From: DASUCS01 sp041166385
GTDB taxonomy: Bacteria; Actinomycetota; Acidimicrobiia; Acidimicrobiales; JACDCH01
Assembly: GCA_041166385.1 (NCBI GenBank)
Contig: JBEEFW010000138.1
Location: 38,728 to 102,727 of the forward strand
Length of the DNA: 64,000 nt
Direction of reading: 5' to 3'
How positions within the stretch are numbered: position 1 is the first letter of the stretch; each line of letters starts with the position of its first letter. The notes beneath the pieces are model-generated. The model was not told where the DNA came from and did not search any database. It worked only from the letters and a program-made list of their open reading frames with translations. A program made the position numbers and the translations under genes. Of the stretch, positions 41,561 to 50,902 are shown piece by piece.

Positions 41561-43287
41561 ACCTGCTGCCGCGTCCCCGTCACTTCGAGTTGGGAGACTC
41601 GCTCGTCGCCAACGACATCGTGAGCGAGACGATCGACGCGTCGCTCCCAGCCGAGGGCTACGAGCTGCGCATCGGCACCGACGGCGTCGAGGTCCTTGGC
41701 GCGGACGACGCCGGGTTGTTCTACGCCCGGTGCACCCTCGAGCAGCTGGCCCGTCTGCACGACGGCCGCGTGCCGGTGGGGACGATCCACGACCACCCTG
41801 ATCTCCCGGTGCGGGGCGTGATGCTCGACATCTCGCGCGACAAGGTTCCGACGATGGAGACGATCAGCGCTCTGGTCGACCGCCTGGCGTCATGGAAGAT
41901 CAACCAGGTGCAGCTCTACAGCGAGCACACGTTCGCGTACGAGAACCACCCCGAGGCGCACGGCAACGCCAGCCCGTTCACCGCCGATGAGATCCGCGCG
42001 CTCGACGCGTTCTGCCGCGACCGACACGTCGAGCTCGTGCCCAATCAGAACTGTCTCGGGCACATGAACCGGTGGGTGCAGCACGACCGATACCGCTCCC
42101 TGGCGCTGCGGCCTGACGGGTTCGTCGACCAGTGGGGCATCGTTCGCAAGGCGATGACACTCGACCCGTCGAATCCCGGCTCGCTCGCATTGATACGCGA
42201 GTTGCTGGCGGAGCTGTTGCCGTTGTTCACGAGCCGACGCGTGCACGTCGGGCTCGACGAGGCGTGGGAGCTGCCTCCGGAGCGGCTGCCGGAGTTCCTC
42301 GATTGGATCGCCACCCTGCGCTCGCTGCCTGAGCTCGAGGGTCGCGAGATGCTCATCTGGGGCGACATGCTGGCGCACGACGACGCGTTGCTCGGGTTGC
42401 TACCGGCGGGCGTGACCGTGTGCGAGTGGGGCTACGACGAGTGGCACCCTTACGACGAGCGGGGCCGGGCGCTCGCCAAGGCGGGTGTCCCGTTTTGGGT
42501 CGCGCCGGGGACATCCAGCTGGCTGAGCATCCTCGGTCGGTTCACGAACGCCGTCGACACCTGCCGCAACGCGGCGCGCGCCGCACTCGACCACGGTGCG
42601 ACCGGGTACCTCAACACTGATTGGGGCGACCAGGGCCATCTGCAACAGCTGCCGATTAGCGATCCGGGGTTCTCCTACGGCGCGGCGGTGTCGTGGTGCC
42701 TCGACGCCAACGCCGACATCGACCTCACCGCGGCCCTCAGCGCGCACGCCTACGACGATCCCACCGGCGAGCTCGCGGCCGCGCTCGTCTTGCTCGGTGA
42801 CGCGCACCTCGACGTGACGCCACAGTTTCCGAACATGTCGACGATCGTGCTGCACCTTTACTTCCCGCAGCTCACCATCGGGCGCGGACTGACCAGGGGC
42901 CTCACGCCCGAAGAACTCGCAGGCCTCGCACAGCGCCTCGCGGATGCGCGTGCATCCGTCGACCGTGCCGCCCCCCGTTGTGCCGACGCGGCGCTGCTTG
43001 TCGCGGAGTTGCACTGGAGCATCGACATCGTCGAGTTGCTGACGCGTGACGCCCTGGCCCGGCTCGACGGCGACGGCACCATCGAGTCGGTGCCGGAGGC
43101 CACTCGCCTCGCGTTCGCGCGCGAGCTCGAAGAATTGACCGACCGGTACCGGCAGCGGTGGCTCGCTCGCAACCGCCCAGGCGGTCTCGACGACAGCGTC
43201 GCGTGGCTCGAGAATTTGCATGCGGCCTATACGACTGGCCGCCCCGACCCGACGTGGGGCGGATGGCGCGTGTCAGCGCCCAGCTAG
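41557..43287 (+). CDS. GH20 beta-N-acetylhexosaminidase, apparently cytosolic
   Basis: A 576-residue glycoside hydrolase family 20 enzyme. Residues ~1-85 are the domain that precedes the barrel; the barrel starts LPVRGVMLDISRDKVPTMET. The catalytic Asp-Glu pair of GH20 is D234-E235 in RRVHVGLDEAWEL; MLIWGDMLAHDD and YLNTDWGDQGH hold further barrel residues. It removes terminal GlcNAc/GalNAc, with the acetamido group as nucleophile. There is no signal peptide, so its substrate must be imported. The start GTG overlaps the GNAT stop; the end overlaps the cyclase gene stop by four bases (convergent). Confidence 0.86.
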   Translation: MNLLPRPRHFELGDSLVANDIVSETIDASLPAEGYELRIGTDGVEVLGADDAGLFYARCTLEQLARLHDGRVPVGTIHDHPDLPVRGVMLDISRDKVPTMETISALVDRLASWKINQVQLYSEHTFAYENHPEAHGNASPFTADEIRALDAFCRDRHVELVPNQNCLGHMNRWVQHDRYRSLALRPDGFVDQWGIVRKAMTLDPSNPGSLALIRELLAELLPLFTSRRVHVGLDEAWELPPERLPEFLDWIATLRSLPELEGREMLIWGDMLAHDDALLGLLPAGVTVCEWGYDEWHPYDERGRALAKAGVPFWVAPGTSSWLSILGRFTNAVDTCRNAARAALDHGATGYLNTDWGDQGHLQQLPISDPGFSYGAAVSWCLDANADIDLTAALSAHAYDDPTGELAAALVLLGDAHLDVTPQFPNMSTIVLHLYFPQLTIGRGLTRGLTPEELAGLAQRLADARASVDRAAPRCADAALLVAELHWSIDIVELLTRDALARLDGDGTIESVPEATRLAFARELEELTDRYRQRWLARNRPGGLDDSVAWLENLHAAYTTGRPDPTWGGWRVSAPS

Positions 43288-46200
43288 CTCGTGGCGCACG
43301 TCTCGCGATACGGAGTGCCCGGCGGGAGGTAGGCGTTCCACTCGTCGCGCGTGAGGCTGCGATTCACGATGCGACACGCCGTGGTGACCCAGTCGGTCGA
43401 ATCGACTTGCCAGGCGGAGAGGCCCGATTGCGTGGGTGCCACGAGGATTCGTCCATCCACGCTGAAGCTCATCGTGCCGCCTCGAACTGCAGGAAGTTGT
43501 TCCTCGGTGATCGTCGGAAGCGGTTGACCGAGCAACTGGCGACCGTTGACATCCCAGATCCGCACGGTGCCGTCGGCCGACATCGACGCGAGCCGCCGGC
43601 TGTCGGGTGAGAACGCGACCTCGACGACGTTGCCGGTATGACCTTGGAGCGCCGGGTTGAGCGGTTGCAGCGTCGCCGCGTCGAAGAGCAGCACCGGCCC
43701 CGCTTTGGTCCCGACCGCGAGGAGCTTGCCGTCGCGACTGAACTCGACGGACAGCGCCTTCTGACCCTCGAGGGCCACGCTGGTGAGTTGCGCCTTGGAG
43801 GTCACGTTGTAGACGGTGAGCGTGTCCGACGCGGCCACCGCGAGGCGATTGCCATCTGCGCTGTACCCCAGGCCAGAGATCGCCGCGGCGTTGGTGCCGA
43901 TGCCGTTCACGAACGACTCGACGATCAGCTTGTCGTTCTCGGTGCGCACGATCTGGACGTCGGTGCCATTCGCCAGTGCCAACCGATCGCGCGCCGGATT
44001 GGCGGCGAAGCTCGTGGTTGTGAACGTTCCCAGGTCGAGCGGAGGCGAGAGAGAGGTGCCGTCGGACGATCGCATGCGCTCGAGTACGAACGGCGCGCTC
44101 GACCCGGCGATGAGCGTGGCGTCGTCGGCGAATCGGGCCGTGCCCTTGATCAACGGTGAGGTCGGCAGCCCGGTGGTGGCGTCGAGCACTCGGGAAGGAC
44201 TCAGCGCGGACGTGACGACGATGCGCGTGCCATCCGGGCTCAGTGCGCCGGTGAGCGTCGCGCCTGCGGGTACCACGCCATCGATGGCGAGTTGCTCTGG
44301 TCCATAGGTGCGCACCGACATCGCCTGGCGACCGCCGAGCGCCCACACCGCGACGGCGTCTCCGGTGATCACCATCGTGGAGCCATCTGGACTGACCGAG
44401 ATGTCGCGCACCGGCCCGACTCCCGCGTCGATCGTCTCCGACGTGGTTCCGATGGTCGACGCGACGACCACGCCCGGCCCGCCGATCTGGTTGACGCCGA
44501 TGACGTTGGAGCCGTCCGGTGTGAATGTGACCGCGATCCGGTCTTGGACAGGTGGAGCCGGCGCGGGCGTCGGCGTGACCGCACCGTTCGCGTCGCGCGA
44601 GACCGACGCAGCCGGGATGCCGACGATGCCTTCCGGGATGGTGCCAGGAGCGGGGAGCCCGACACTGAGTGCGCCGTCCGGGGAGATGAAGCGTCCGATC
44701 GGGGCTTGCAGCGGTTGGCCGGTGTCGATGTCGCCGACGGTTGAGGTGGGGATCGTGCCAAGCGCTCCGGGTGAGCCGGTGGCGACGTGTGATCCGCTCA
44801 CCGCCAGCGCCGTGGTCGGGTACCCGCCGTACAGACCGGGTCCGGGCGCGGCGGTGGCGATGTCCCACGAGCGGACCGCTCCCAAGTACGAGGCCGTCGT
44901 CACCTGTCCGGCGCGCGGGCCGAAGGCGACGGTGGGGGCGGGACCGTCGGTCGCCGCACCGTCGCTGGCGTCGAGCGTTGGACTCGTTGCTCCGGATGCA
45001 ACGTCGAACACGACGGCCTTGCCGTCCGTCGTGCCGACGGCGACCTGCTTCCCGTCGCTCGACATCGCAACATGACCGGCCATCCCGCCCGCTGGCGTCG
45101 TCGGCGACAGCACCACCGAGCCGTCGTTGACGCGCAGCACACGAACGGTCCCGTCCTTGGCAGCGATCGCCACCAGCGATCCATCGCCGCTTGCTGCGAC
45201 ATCGATCGGCTCCACGCCCGTGACGACGGAGACGGGTCGAGGATCGAGGGCGGTCCACCGATCGAGACCGCTGCCGTTGGCGGCGAGGACGCCCTCACCG
45301 GGCAGCGCGATCACCCGTGCGTACGGTCCAGAGACAGGGCGAACGAAGCTCAGCAGCTGCGGGCGGCGCAACAGGGCGCTCGCCAGCGCGGCTCGCGATT
45401 CGGGGCTGTCGTCCAACTTCAGTGCCTCGACGGCAAGCAACAGCGCGACGTCGGGTTGCGCTTCGGCGAGTGTGGGGGCGCGCACGACAAGCCCACGCGC
45501 CGTCGCCACTCGCGCTCGATCGCTCGCCACACGCGCTTGGTCGTCGGCGCGGTTTCGTTGGGAGATGGCGAGCGTGCTGGCGACCACCGTCGCGACGAGT
45601 GCGATGCCCGCGGCGGTGAGGAGCAGGCGCAGACGCTTGTTCGATCGCGTTTGGACTCTCGCTCGTTCGGCGAGCTCGTTGCGGTCGCGGTCCCGCTCTG
45701 CGGCACTCGCCTCGACGAACTCCCGCTCACGTGCGTTCAACGCGACGACGTCCGACTCGATCAGCTGCAGCGTGGCGTCCAGCCGCGCGCCTCGGTAGAG
45801 ATCGGTGTCGGGCCGGCCAGATGCGTCCCAGTCGCTGGCCGCGCGACTCAGATGCCGGTGCGTGCGAATGGCGTCGCGGTTGTCGTCGAGCCAGCCGCGC
45901 AGCCGTGGCCACTCGCGTATGAGTGCCTCGTGGGCGACCTCGACATAGCCATCTTCGGTCACGATGAGGCGGGCGTCGACGAGCGCGCCGAGCGCGCGGT
46001 CGATCGCCACCGTGTCGCCGAGCGTCTCGAGCTCCTGGCGGGACGCCCGTCGTTTCGTGTCGTCGACCCCTTCGCCGAGCTCCGTGAGCCGGAGGAAGAT
46101 CGCTCTCGCCAGTGGCTGCTCCTCGGCCAGGAGTTGCTCCGTGTACACGCGGTCGGCGGTTCGCGCGATCGCCCCTTTCGCGCCTCCCGCCTCGCGATAG

Positions 46201-48113
46201 TCGGCGATGGCGAGCGTGCGCCCTCGTCGCCGGCGCCAGGTCTCGAGCAGTGCATGCGAGAGCAGCGGCAGCCCGCCGGGCTCGCCCTGGATGTCCGCGA
46301 GCACCACATCGGCGAGCCCCGGCTCGAGGCGGAGACCGGCAATGTCCGCCGGAAGCTCGATGGCGTCCCGCAGCTCGGCGTCCGTCATTGGTGCGAGCAC
46401 GGCCGTGCTGGTTTCGAGCGCCGCCGCCAACCGCGGATGCGAGGTCGCGTGCCCGAAGAAGTCAGCGCGGAGCGCGACCACCACGGTGGGTCCGTTCACC
46501 GCGACGGACGCGTTGAGCAACGCATCGAGGAATGCAGTGCGAGCGTCGTCGTCATCGCACAGTGTGAAGCACTCCTCCAACTGGTCGACGAAGAGCAGGC
46601 CGTGTGGCGGGATGTCGCTCGGGCTCGGGTGCGCACCAGGCGTGATGACGGCGGTGGCACCGAGGCGGGGAAGGAGTCCGGCACGAACGAGTGAGGACTT
46701 GCCGCTACCAGATGCGCCGACGATGGCGAGGAAGCGAGTGCGCTCGAGTCGCTCGATCAGGGCGGCGACGAGGCTGTCGCGCCCGAAGAACAGTTCGTGG
46801 TCCTCGACCCCGAACGCCGCCAGTCCTTTGTAGGGCGAGCCCGTCGCCAATGCCTCGCGCGCGCCGTGCTCGTCGTCGAACGCGTTGGCCGCGGCCAGCC
46901 GGCGACGGGCTTCGACGAGTAGTCCAGGATTGCCTTCGGTCTCAGCGAGCACCGCCAGCACCACTCCAGGTGTCGCAGGGGCGAGCAGCGCCGCAGCGGA
47001 TCGGACACCCATGGGTGCGAGTCGCAGCACCGTGACTCGCGTCGACCCCTCGAGTTTGGCGAGGAGTTGCACCAGTGGGTCGTCCTCGCCTGCTCCTGGT
47101 CGCTCGCGAAAGAGACCGATCACGACGACGCGACATGGAGCGTGCACCTCGGCAAGGTCCGCGAGCAGTGCGAGCAATGGTGTCGCCGCGCGCTGAAGAT
47201 CGTCGAGCACGAGGACAATCGGCGTGACCTCGCTTGTTCGTGTAAGTGTGGCGACGAGCCCTGAAGCGCTCTCTTGTGACGGGTCGGTTTGGGGCGCACG
47301 GGTGGCCAGGTGCCAGCGCAATGCGTCGACCAGCGGTCCGAGCGGCCGATCACGCTCCTCCCGAACGCGGCCGTACAGCACTGCCGCGCCGGCGGCCGCC
47401 GCCTCGCTCGCGATCTCCGCCGCCAGACGCGTCTTTCCGGCTCCCGCGTCGCCGACGATGAGGACGACCTGCGGCTCGCCGTTGCCGGCACGCTCGATCG
47501 CGCCCCGCATCGCGAGCCGTTCGTCGTCTCGACCTTCGAACGGTTGCTCACCCGCTGGGTCGAGGCCCGGTGGAAGTGCGGGTGCGTCGGCGTCCGCGAT
47601 CGGCACCGGTACCGACCACGCGGGACGAGGCTCGGGAAACCCCTTCAGGTCGAGCGCGCCGACCGATTGGTAGGAGACGCCGAGACCGTGTGCGTCGGCG
47701 ACGACGCTCTCCGCGACGAGCACCTGACCCGGTGCAGCCGCCGCGCACAGCCGAGCGGCCTCCACCACGGGCGTTCCGAACCAGTCGCCGTCCTCGCTCG
47801 TGGCTTCGCCGGTGGCGATGCCCACCCGCAGAGCGAGACCGAGCAGGGGCTGATGACGATCGAGGCCGGCCATCGCTTGTTGCATCGCAATGGCACACGT
47901 CACCGCGTCTGACGCGTCGCCGCGAAAGGCGACCATCAGGCCGTCGCCTTGACTCTTCACCTCGTCGCCGCCATGCACCTCCACCGGTCGCCGCAATGCA
48001 GTGAACACGTCGTGGCGAACGATGTCGCTCGCAGTGTCACCGAGGCGCGTCAGGAGGGATGTCGACCCGACGAGGTCGCAGAACAGCATGGTGACCCGTG
48101 CACGCCCCGCCAC
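43284..48113 (-). CDS. Giant nucleotide cyclase-like / nSTAND ATPase / WD40 protein
   Basis: A 1609-residue protein. Residues ~5-175: class III cyclase domain with metal ligands D13 and D57 (VTMLFCDLVGST, VKSQGDGLMV) and base-selecting K53; the transition-state Asn is replaced by V117 (WFGTPVVEAARLC), so activity is doubtful. Residues ~190-420: AAA ATPase (Walker A GDAGAGKT, 221-228). Residues ~428-800: nSTAND ATPase (GASGSGKSSL, 466-475; Walker B LLFVDQLEEC). One membrane helix near 822-846 (LRLLLTAAGIALVATVVAST). The C-terminal ~650 residues form WD40 repeats (VAFSPDSRRLASMSADGTVRIWDV). A large signalling sensor is likely. It is divergent from the hemolysin III gene by 54 bases. Confidence 0.85.
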   Translation of the reverse strand: MAGRARVTMLFCDLVGSTSLLTRLGDTASDIVRHDVFTALRRPVEVHGGDEVKSQGDGLMVAFRGDASDAVTCAIAMQQAMAGLDRHQPLLGLALRVGIATGEATSEDGDWFGTPVVEAARLCAAAAPGQVLVAESVVADAHGLGVSYQSVGALDLKGFPEPRPAWSVPVPIADADAPALPPGLDPAGEQPFEGRDDERLAMRGAIERAGNGEPQVVLIVGDAGAGKTRLAAEIASEAAAAGAAVLYGRVREERDRPLGPLVDALRWHLATRAPQTDPSQESASGLVATLTRTSEVTPIVLVLDDLQRAATPLLALLADLAEVHAPCRVVVIGLFRERPGAGEDDPLVQLLAKLEGSTRVTVLRLAPMGVRSAAALLAPATPGVVLAVLAETEGNPGLLVEARRRLAAANAFDDEHGAREALATGSPYKGLAAFGVEDHELFFGRDSLVAALIERLERTRFLAIVGASGSGKSSLVRAGLLPRLGATAVITPGAHPSPSDIPPHGLLFVDQLEECFTLCDDDDARTAFLDALLNASVAVNGPTVVVALRADFFGHATSHPRLAAALETSTAVLAPMTDAELRDAIELPADIAGLRLEPGLADVVLADIQGEPGGLPLLSHALLETWRRRRGRTLAIADYREAGGAKGAIARTADRVYTEQLLAEEQPLARAIFLRLTELGEGVDDTKRRASRQELETLGDTVAIDRALGALVDARLIVTEDGYVEVAHEALIREWPRLRGWLDDNRDAIRTHRHLSRAASDWDASGRPDTDLYRGARLDATLQLIESDVVALNAREREFVEASAAERDRDRNELAERARVQTRSNKRLRLLLTAAGIALVATVVASTLAISQRNRADDQARVASDRARVATARGLVVRAPTLAEAQPDVALLLAVEALKLDDSPESRAALASALLRRPQLLSFVRPVSGPYARVIALPGEGVLAANGSGLDRWTALDPRPVSVVTGVEPIDVAASGDGSLVAIAAKDGTVRVLRVNDGSVVLSPTTPAGGMAGHVAMSSDGKQVAVGTTDGKAVVFDVASGATSPTLDASDGAATDGPAPTVAFGPRAGQVTTASYLGAVRSWDIATAAPGPGLYGGYPTTALAVSGSHVATGSPGALGTIPTSTVGDIDTGQPLQAPIGRFISPDGALSVGLPAPGTIPEGIVGIPAASVSRDANGAVTPTPAPAPPVQDRIAVTFTPDGSNVIGVNQIGGPGVVVASTIGTTSETIDAGVGPVRDISVSPDGSTMVITGDAVAVWALGGRQAMSVRTYGPEQLAIDGVVPAGATLTGALSPDGTRIVVTSALSPSRVLDATTGLPTSPLIKGTARFADDATLIAGSSAPFVLERMRSSDGTSLSPPLDLGTFTTTSFAANPARDRLALANGTDVQIVRTENDKLIVESFVNGIGTNAAAISGLGYSADGNRLAVAASDTLTVYNVTSKAQLTSVALEGQKALSVEFSRDGKLLAVGTKAGPVLLFDAATLQPLNPALQGHTGNVVEVAFSPDSRRLASMSADGTVRIWDVNGRQLLGQPLPTITEEQLPAVRGGTMSFSVDGRILVAPTQSGLSAWQVDSTDWVTTACRIVNRSLTRDEWNAYLPPGTPYRETCATS

Positions 48114-48167
48114 ATCCCCTCCCTGCTGCCGGAGTGTAGGTGGGGCGGACCCTCTACCCTTGGTGAC

Positions 48168-48851
48168 GTGGGTTCGACCGCTCAGTCAAGCGTCGCCGTC
48201 GATGCGCCCAGCAACCTTGTTGCTCCTGCTCCGCTGCTACGCGGATGGTTGCACCTCGCGTGCTTCTTTCTCTCGTTCCCGGCTGGCGCGCTGCTGATCG
48301 CCAATGCGTCCGAGGGGCGCGGGCGAGTCGGGGCGATCGTCTATGCCATCGGGTTCACCGCGCTGTTCGGTGTGAGCGCGGCGTACCACCGGCCTCGCTG
48401 GTCGCCGAAATGGCGAGCACGATTCAAGCGCCTCGACCACGGAACGATCTTCGTGATGATCGCCGGCACGTACACCCCGCTGTGCCTCGTCGTCCTCGGC
48501 GGTGTCGTTGGCACCGTCATGCTCATCTCGGTGTGGGCGGGTGCGGTTGCCGGCGTCGTGCTCGCGGCGGTCGGCATCGCGGAGCGACGATTCGTCGGAG
48601 CGGCGTGCTATGTCGCTCTCGGGTGGGTGGCGGTCGCGGCCGCACCGAGCCTCGTACAGAACCTGACGGCGACCCAGCTCGCGCTGGTCGTCATCGGCGG
48701 TGTTCTCTACACCGTCGGCGTCTTCGTGCTGGGATCGAAGCGACCCGACCCGTTCCCCCGAGTCTTCGGATACCACGAGATCTGGCATGTGATGGTCGTG
48801 GCCGCGGCGGTGTGCCACTTCATCGCGATCCAGTCCGTCATCACCGCTTAG
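48168..48851 (+). CDS. Hemolysin III/TrhA family membrane protein
   Basis: A 227-residue protein with seven membrane helices. Family motifs are present: the SAAYHRPRWSPKWRARFKRLDHGTIF block (48388-48450) with conserved Ser, His and Asp, and at the C-terminus FGYHEIWHVMVVAAAVCHF with the His pair. These residues are thought to bind a metal, as in the related PAQR receptors; bacterial members affect membrane energetics. GTG 48168 is the first start after the divergent control region. Confidence 0.88.
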   Translation: MGSTAQSSVAVDAPSNLVAPAPLLRGWLHLACFFLSFPAGALLIANASEGRGRVGAIVYAIGFTALFGVSAAYHRPRWSPKWRARFKRLDHGTIFVMIAGTYTPLCLVVLGGVVGTVMLISVWAGAVAGVVLAAVGIAERRFVGAACYVALGWVAVAAAPSLVQNLTATQLALVVIGGVLYTVGVFVLGSKRPDPFPRVFGYHEIWHVMVVAAAVCHFIAIQSVITA

Positions 48852-49625
48852 CTACGAGCTGGGCTCGAGCACGAGGAGGCCCGCACGACTGGCGCGCTCC
48901 GACGAGGACGGCAGCACCCGCCATTTCGTGGTGGCCAGCAGTGCATCCACATCGTCCGAACCGAGGACCGTCAGCGCCGGCTCGCCCATGGCCGCCACCG
49001 CCGTCCGGAACGATTCGCGCCGCACCGACTCGGCCTCGGAGCTGGCGGTGATCGAGAGGCTGACGGCCAGCCGGCTGCCATCGGCGGCGACAGCGCGCAG
49101 CGCGCGCAGCAACGCCTCGAGCACGTGGGCCTCGAGGTAGATCGCCACGCCCTCGCACAGGAACAAGGAGGACGCCTCTCGCTGGTGGCCCGCGCGGGTC
49201 AGGGCGCCGGCGACGTCGTCGACCGCGAAGTCGGCGGGCACGAACGAGATGTGGGTCGTGTCGATGCCCAGTCGTTCGATCCGTTCGAGCTTGTCGCGCT
49301 GGGTAGCAGGGTGATCGACCTCGAACCACCGCACCGAGGGTTCGGCATACCGGAGGGCGCGCCCGTCATAGCCGGCCGCCGCGACGACGACCTGCGACAT
49401 GCCGTGGTCGATTGCGCTGAAGACCACTCGATCGAAGAACGCCGTTCGCGCCGCGAGGTAGCGCACCATCTGCTCCGTGGAGCCGGCCACATCGACTGAC
49501 CCGGCGACGTCGCGCGCCAGCAGCTCGTCCGCCGCCGAGTCACCGTACGGCGCCGGCATCCGATCAAACGTCAGCCGATGCGCTGCTACCCGCCGTGCGG
49601 TGATCGACGCTTCACCCTGCCTCAT
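48852..49625 (-). CDS. SAM-dependent methyltransferase, leucine-carboxyl-methyltransferase-like
   Basis: A 257-residue enzyme. Typical parts are an N-terminal helix region (ITARRVAAHRLTFDRMPAPY), VVVAAAGYDGRALRYAEP as the cofactor strand-turn, VRWFEVDHPATQRDKLERI with the acidic end of strand 2, and SLFLCEGVAIYLEAHVLEAL. This is the O-methyltransferase/LCMT-like family, widespread in actinobacteria (TIGR00027-type). ATG 49625 is used. It ends at the last bases of the hemolysin III gene (convergent) and is divergent from the PhyH gene by 29 bases. Confidence 0.85.
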   Translation of the reverse strand: MRQGEASITARRVAAHRLTFDRMPAPYGDSAADELLARDVAGSVDVAGSTEQMVRYLAARTAFFDRVVFSAIDHGMSQVVVAAAGYDGRALRYAEPSVRWFEVDHPATQRDKLERIERLGIDTTHISFVPADFAVDDVAGALTRAGHQREASSLFLCEGVAIYLEAHVLEALLRALRAVAADGSRLAVSLSITASSEAESVRRESFRTAVAAMGEPALTVLGSDDVDALLATTKWRVLPSSSERASRAGLLVLEPSS

Positions 49626-49654
49626 CGAGAAGGTTCTACCGCGGTGCCCGTCGT

Positions 49655-50902
49655 ATGGTTCCCACGATGGTTTCGGTCGATGTGCGCACACGAACCGCAG
49701 CCGATGTGCGCGCGGTCGATGCCCCCGAATTCTTCGGTCACCAGTTGCCCGCCTTCATCGCCGAACGGGGCGCGCTCGCGCTCGACGGCGCGCGCGAACT
49801 CCGTCCTCGCCCGATGGCGTTCGAAGTGAACGACCAGGCGTGGACGCTGTCGCTGACCGAGGACGGGTTCACGATCACGCCCGGTCATGACGCGGCAGCG
49901 GTCGTTCGGCTCGACGCGCAGGGTCTCACCGATCTCGTCAACGATCTTCGGACCGCGATGGCGTTCTTCGTGGGTGGTGACCTCGACATGCCGAAGGGGC
50001 ACCTCGACGACTTCCTCGACTGGGCGGTGATTCTGCGGTCGCTGATCGATGCCCGACCGTTGCACACCACGGGCGCCATCGACTTTCGCGAGCGCGACGG
50101 ATCGCCACTGGATCTCCACCGTGCGTTCTCCGTCGACGACGAGCCCGCCGACCTCGCGCACTTCCTGGCCGAAGCCGGCTTCCTCCACGTCGCCGGCGTC
50201 TTCGATGAACGAGAGATGCAGACGGTCTCCGACGACATGGACGCGGCGATGCCGCGGTACGCGCCGGGCGACGGACGCTCGTGGTGGGCGAAGACCGCTG
50301 ACGGCACGGACCGGCTGGTGCGGATGCAGTACTTCCACGAGCATTCGCCGGCCACGGCTGCGCTGCTGGCGGACGACCGGTTGCGACGGCTCTCGACGCT
50401 CACTGACGACGGCCACCGGCTCGGCAAGCCCGGGTCGAACAAGAACATCATCGAGGCACTGGTCAAGCCCGTGGGGATCGTCGAGGGGATCTCCGATGTG
50501 CCGTGGCACAAAGACTGCAGCCTGGGCAGTCATTCGTACCGCTGCTGCTCGATGACCGTGGGAATCTCCGTCACCGGTGCCGATGCCGACTCCGGCCAGC
50601 TGCGCGTCGTGGCCGGTTCGCATCGAGCGCTGATCCAGCCCGCCTTCGTGCGCAAGGGACTCGACCTGCCGCAGCTCGACCTGCCGACGGCGACGGGCGA
50701 CGTCACGATCCACCTCAGTTGCACGCTGCACATGGCCCAACCGCCCGTCACCGGCGAGCGCCGGGTCATGTACACCGACTTCAGCCTCCCGGATCCGGAT
50801 GGCGCCCGCGCGCCAGGAGAGGACACGTTGAAACGAATTCGCGAGGGCGCACCGACGACGGTGTCGCAGCCGCCCGGCTACACCGCTACGTTCGGGCAAT
50901 GA
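49655..50902 (+). CDS. Phytanoyl-CoA dioxygenase (PhyH)-like protein with extra N-terminal domain
   Basis: A 415-residue protein. The C-terminal ~270 residues match Fe(II)/2-oxoglutarate dioxygenases of the PhyH family: metal ligands in SDVPWHKDCSLG (His-x-Asp) and the distal histidine in IHLSCTLHMAQPP. FAEAGFLH-like text (HFLAEAGFLHVAGVFDEREM) starts the domain. The N-terminal ~130 residues (EVNDQAWTLSLTEDGFTITP, then RLDAQGLTDLV) resemble an SCP2/sterol-carrier-like fold, perhaps to bind a lipid substrate. ATG 49655 or 49667 could be the start. Its stop overlaps the ParA-like gene (ATGA). Confidence 0.78.
   Translation: MVPTMVSVDVRTRTAADVRAVDAPEFFGHQLPAFIAERGALALDGARELRPRPMAFEVNDQAWTLSLTEDGFTITPGHDAAAVVRLDAQGLTDLVNDLRTAMAFFVGGDLDMPKGHLDDFLDWAVILRSLIDARPLHTTGAIDFRERDGSPLDLHRAFSVDDEPADLAHFLAEAGFLHVAGVFDEREMQTVSDDMDAAMPRYAPGDGRSWWAKTADGTDRLVRMQYFHEHSPATAALLADDRLRRLSTLTDDGHRLGKPGSNKNIIEALVKPVGIVEGISDVPWHKDCSLGSHSYRCCSMTVGISVTGADADSGQLRVVAGSHRALIQPAFVRKGLDLPQLDLPTATGDVTIHLSCTLHMAQPPVTGERRVMYTDFSLPDPDGARAPGEDTLKRIREGAPTTVSQPPGYTATFGQ

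Noticed and set aside
43273..45258. Long open frame of 661 codons on the - strand inside the cyclase/WD40 gene
   Set aside because: It is another frame of the same strand, extremely rich in Arg and without domain sense; it is a shadow of the real gene in high-GC sequence.
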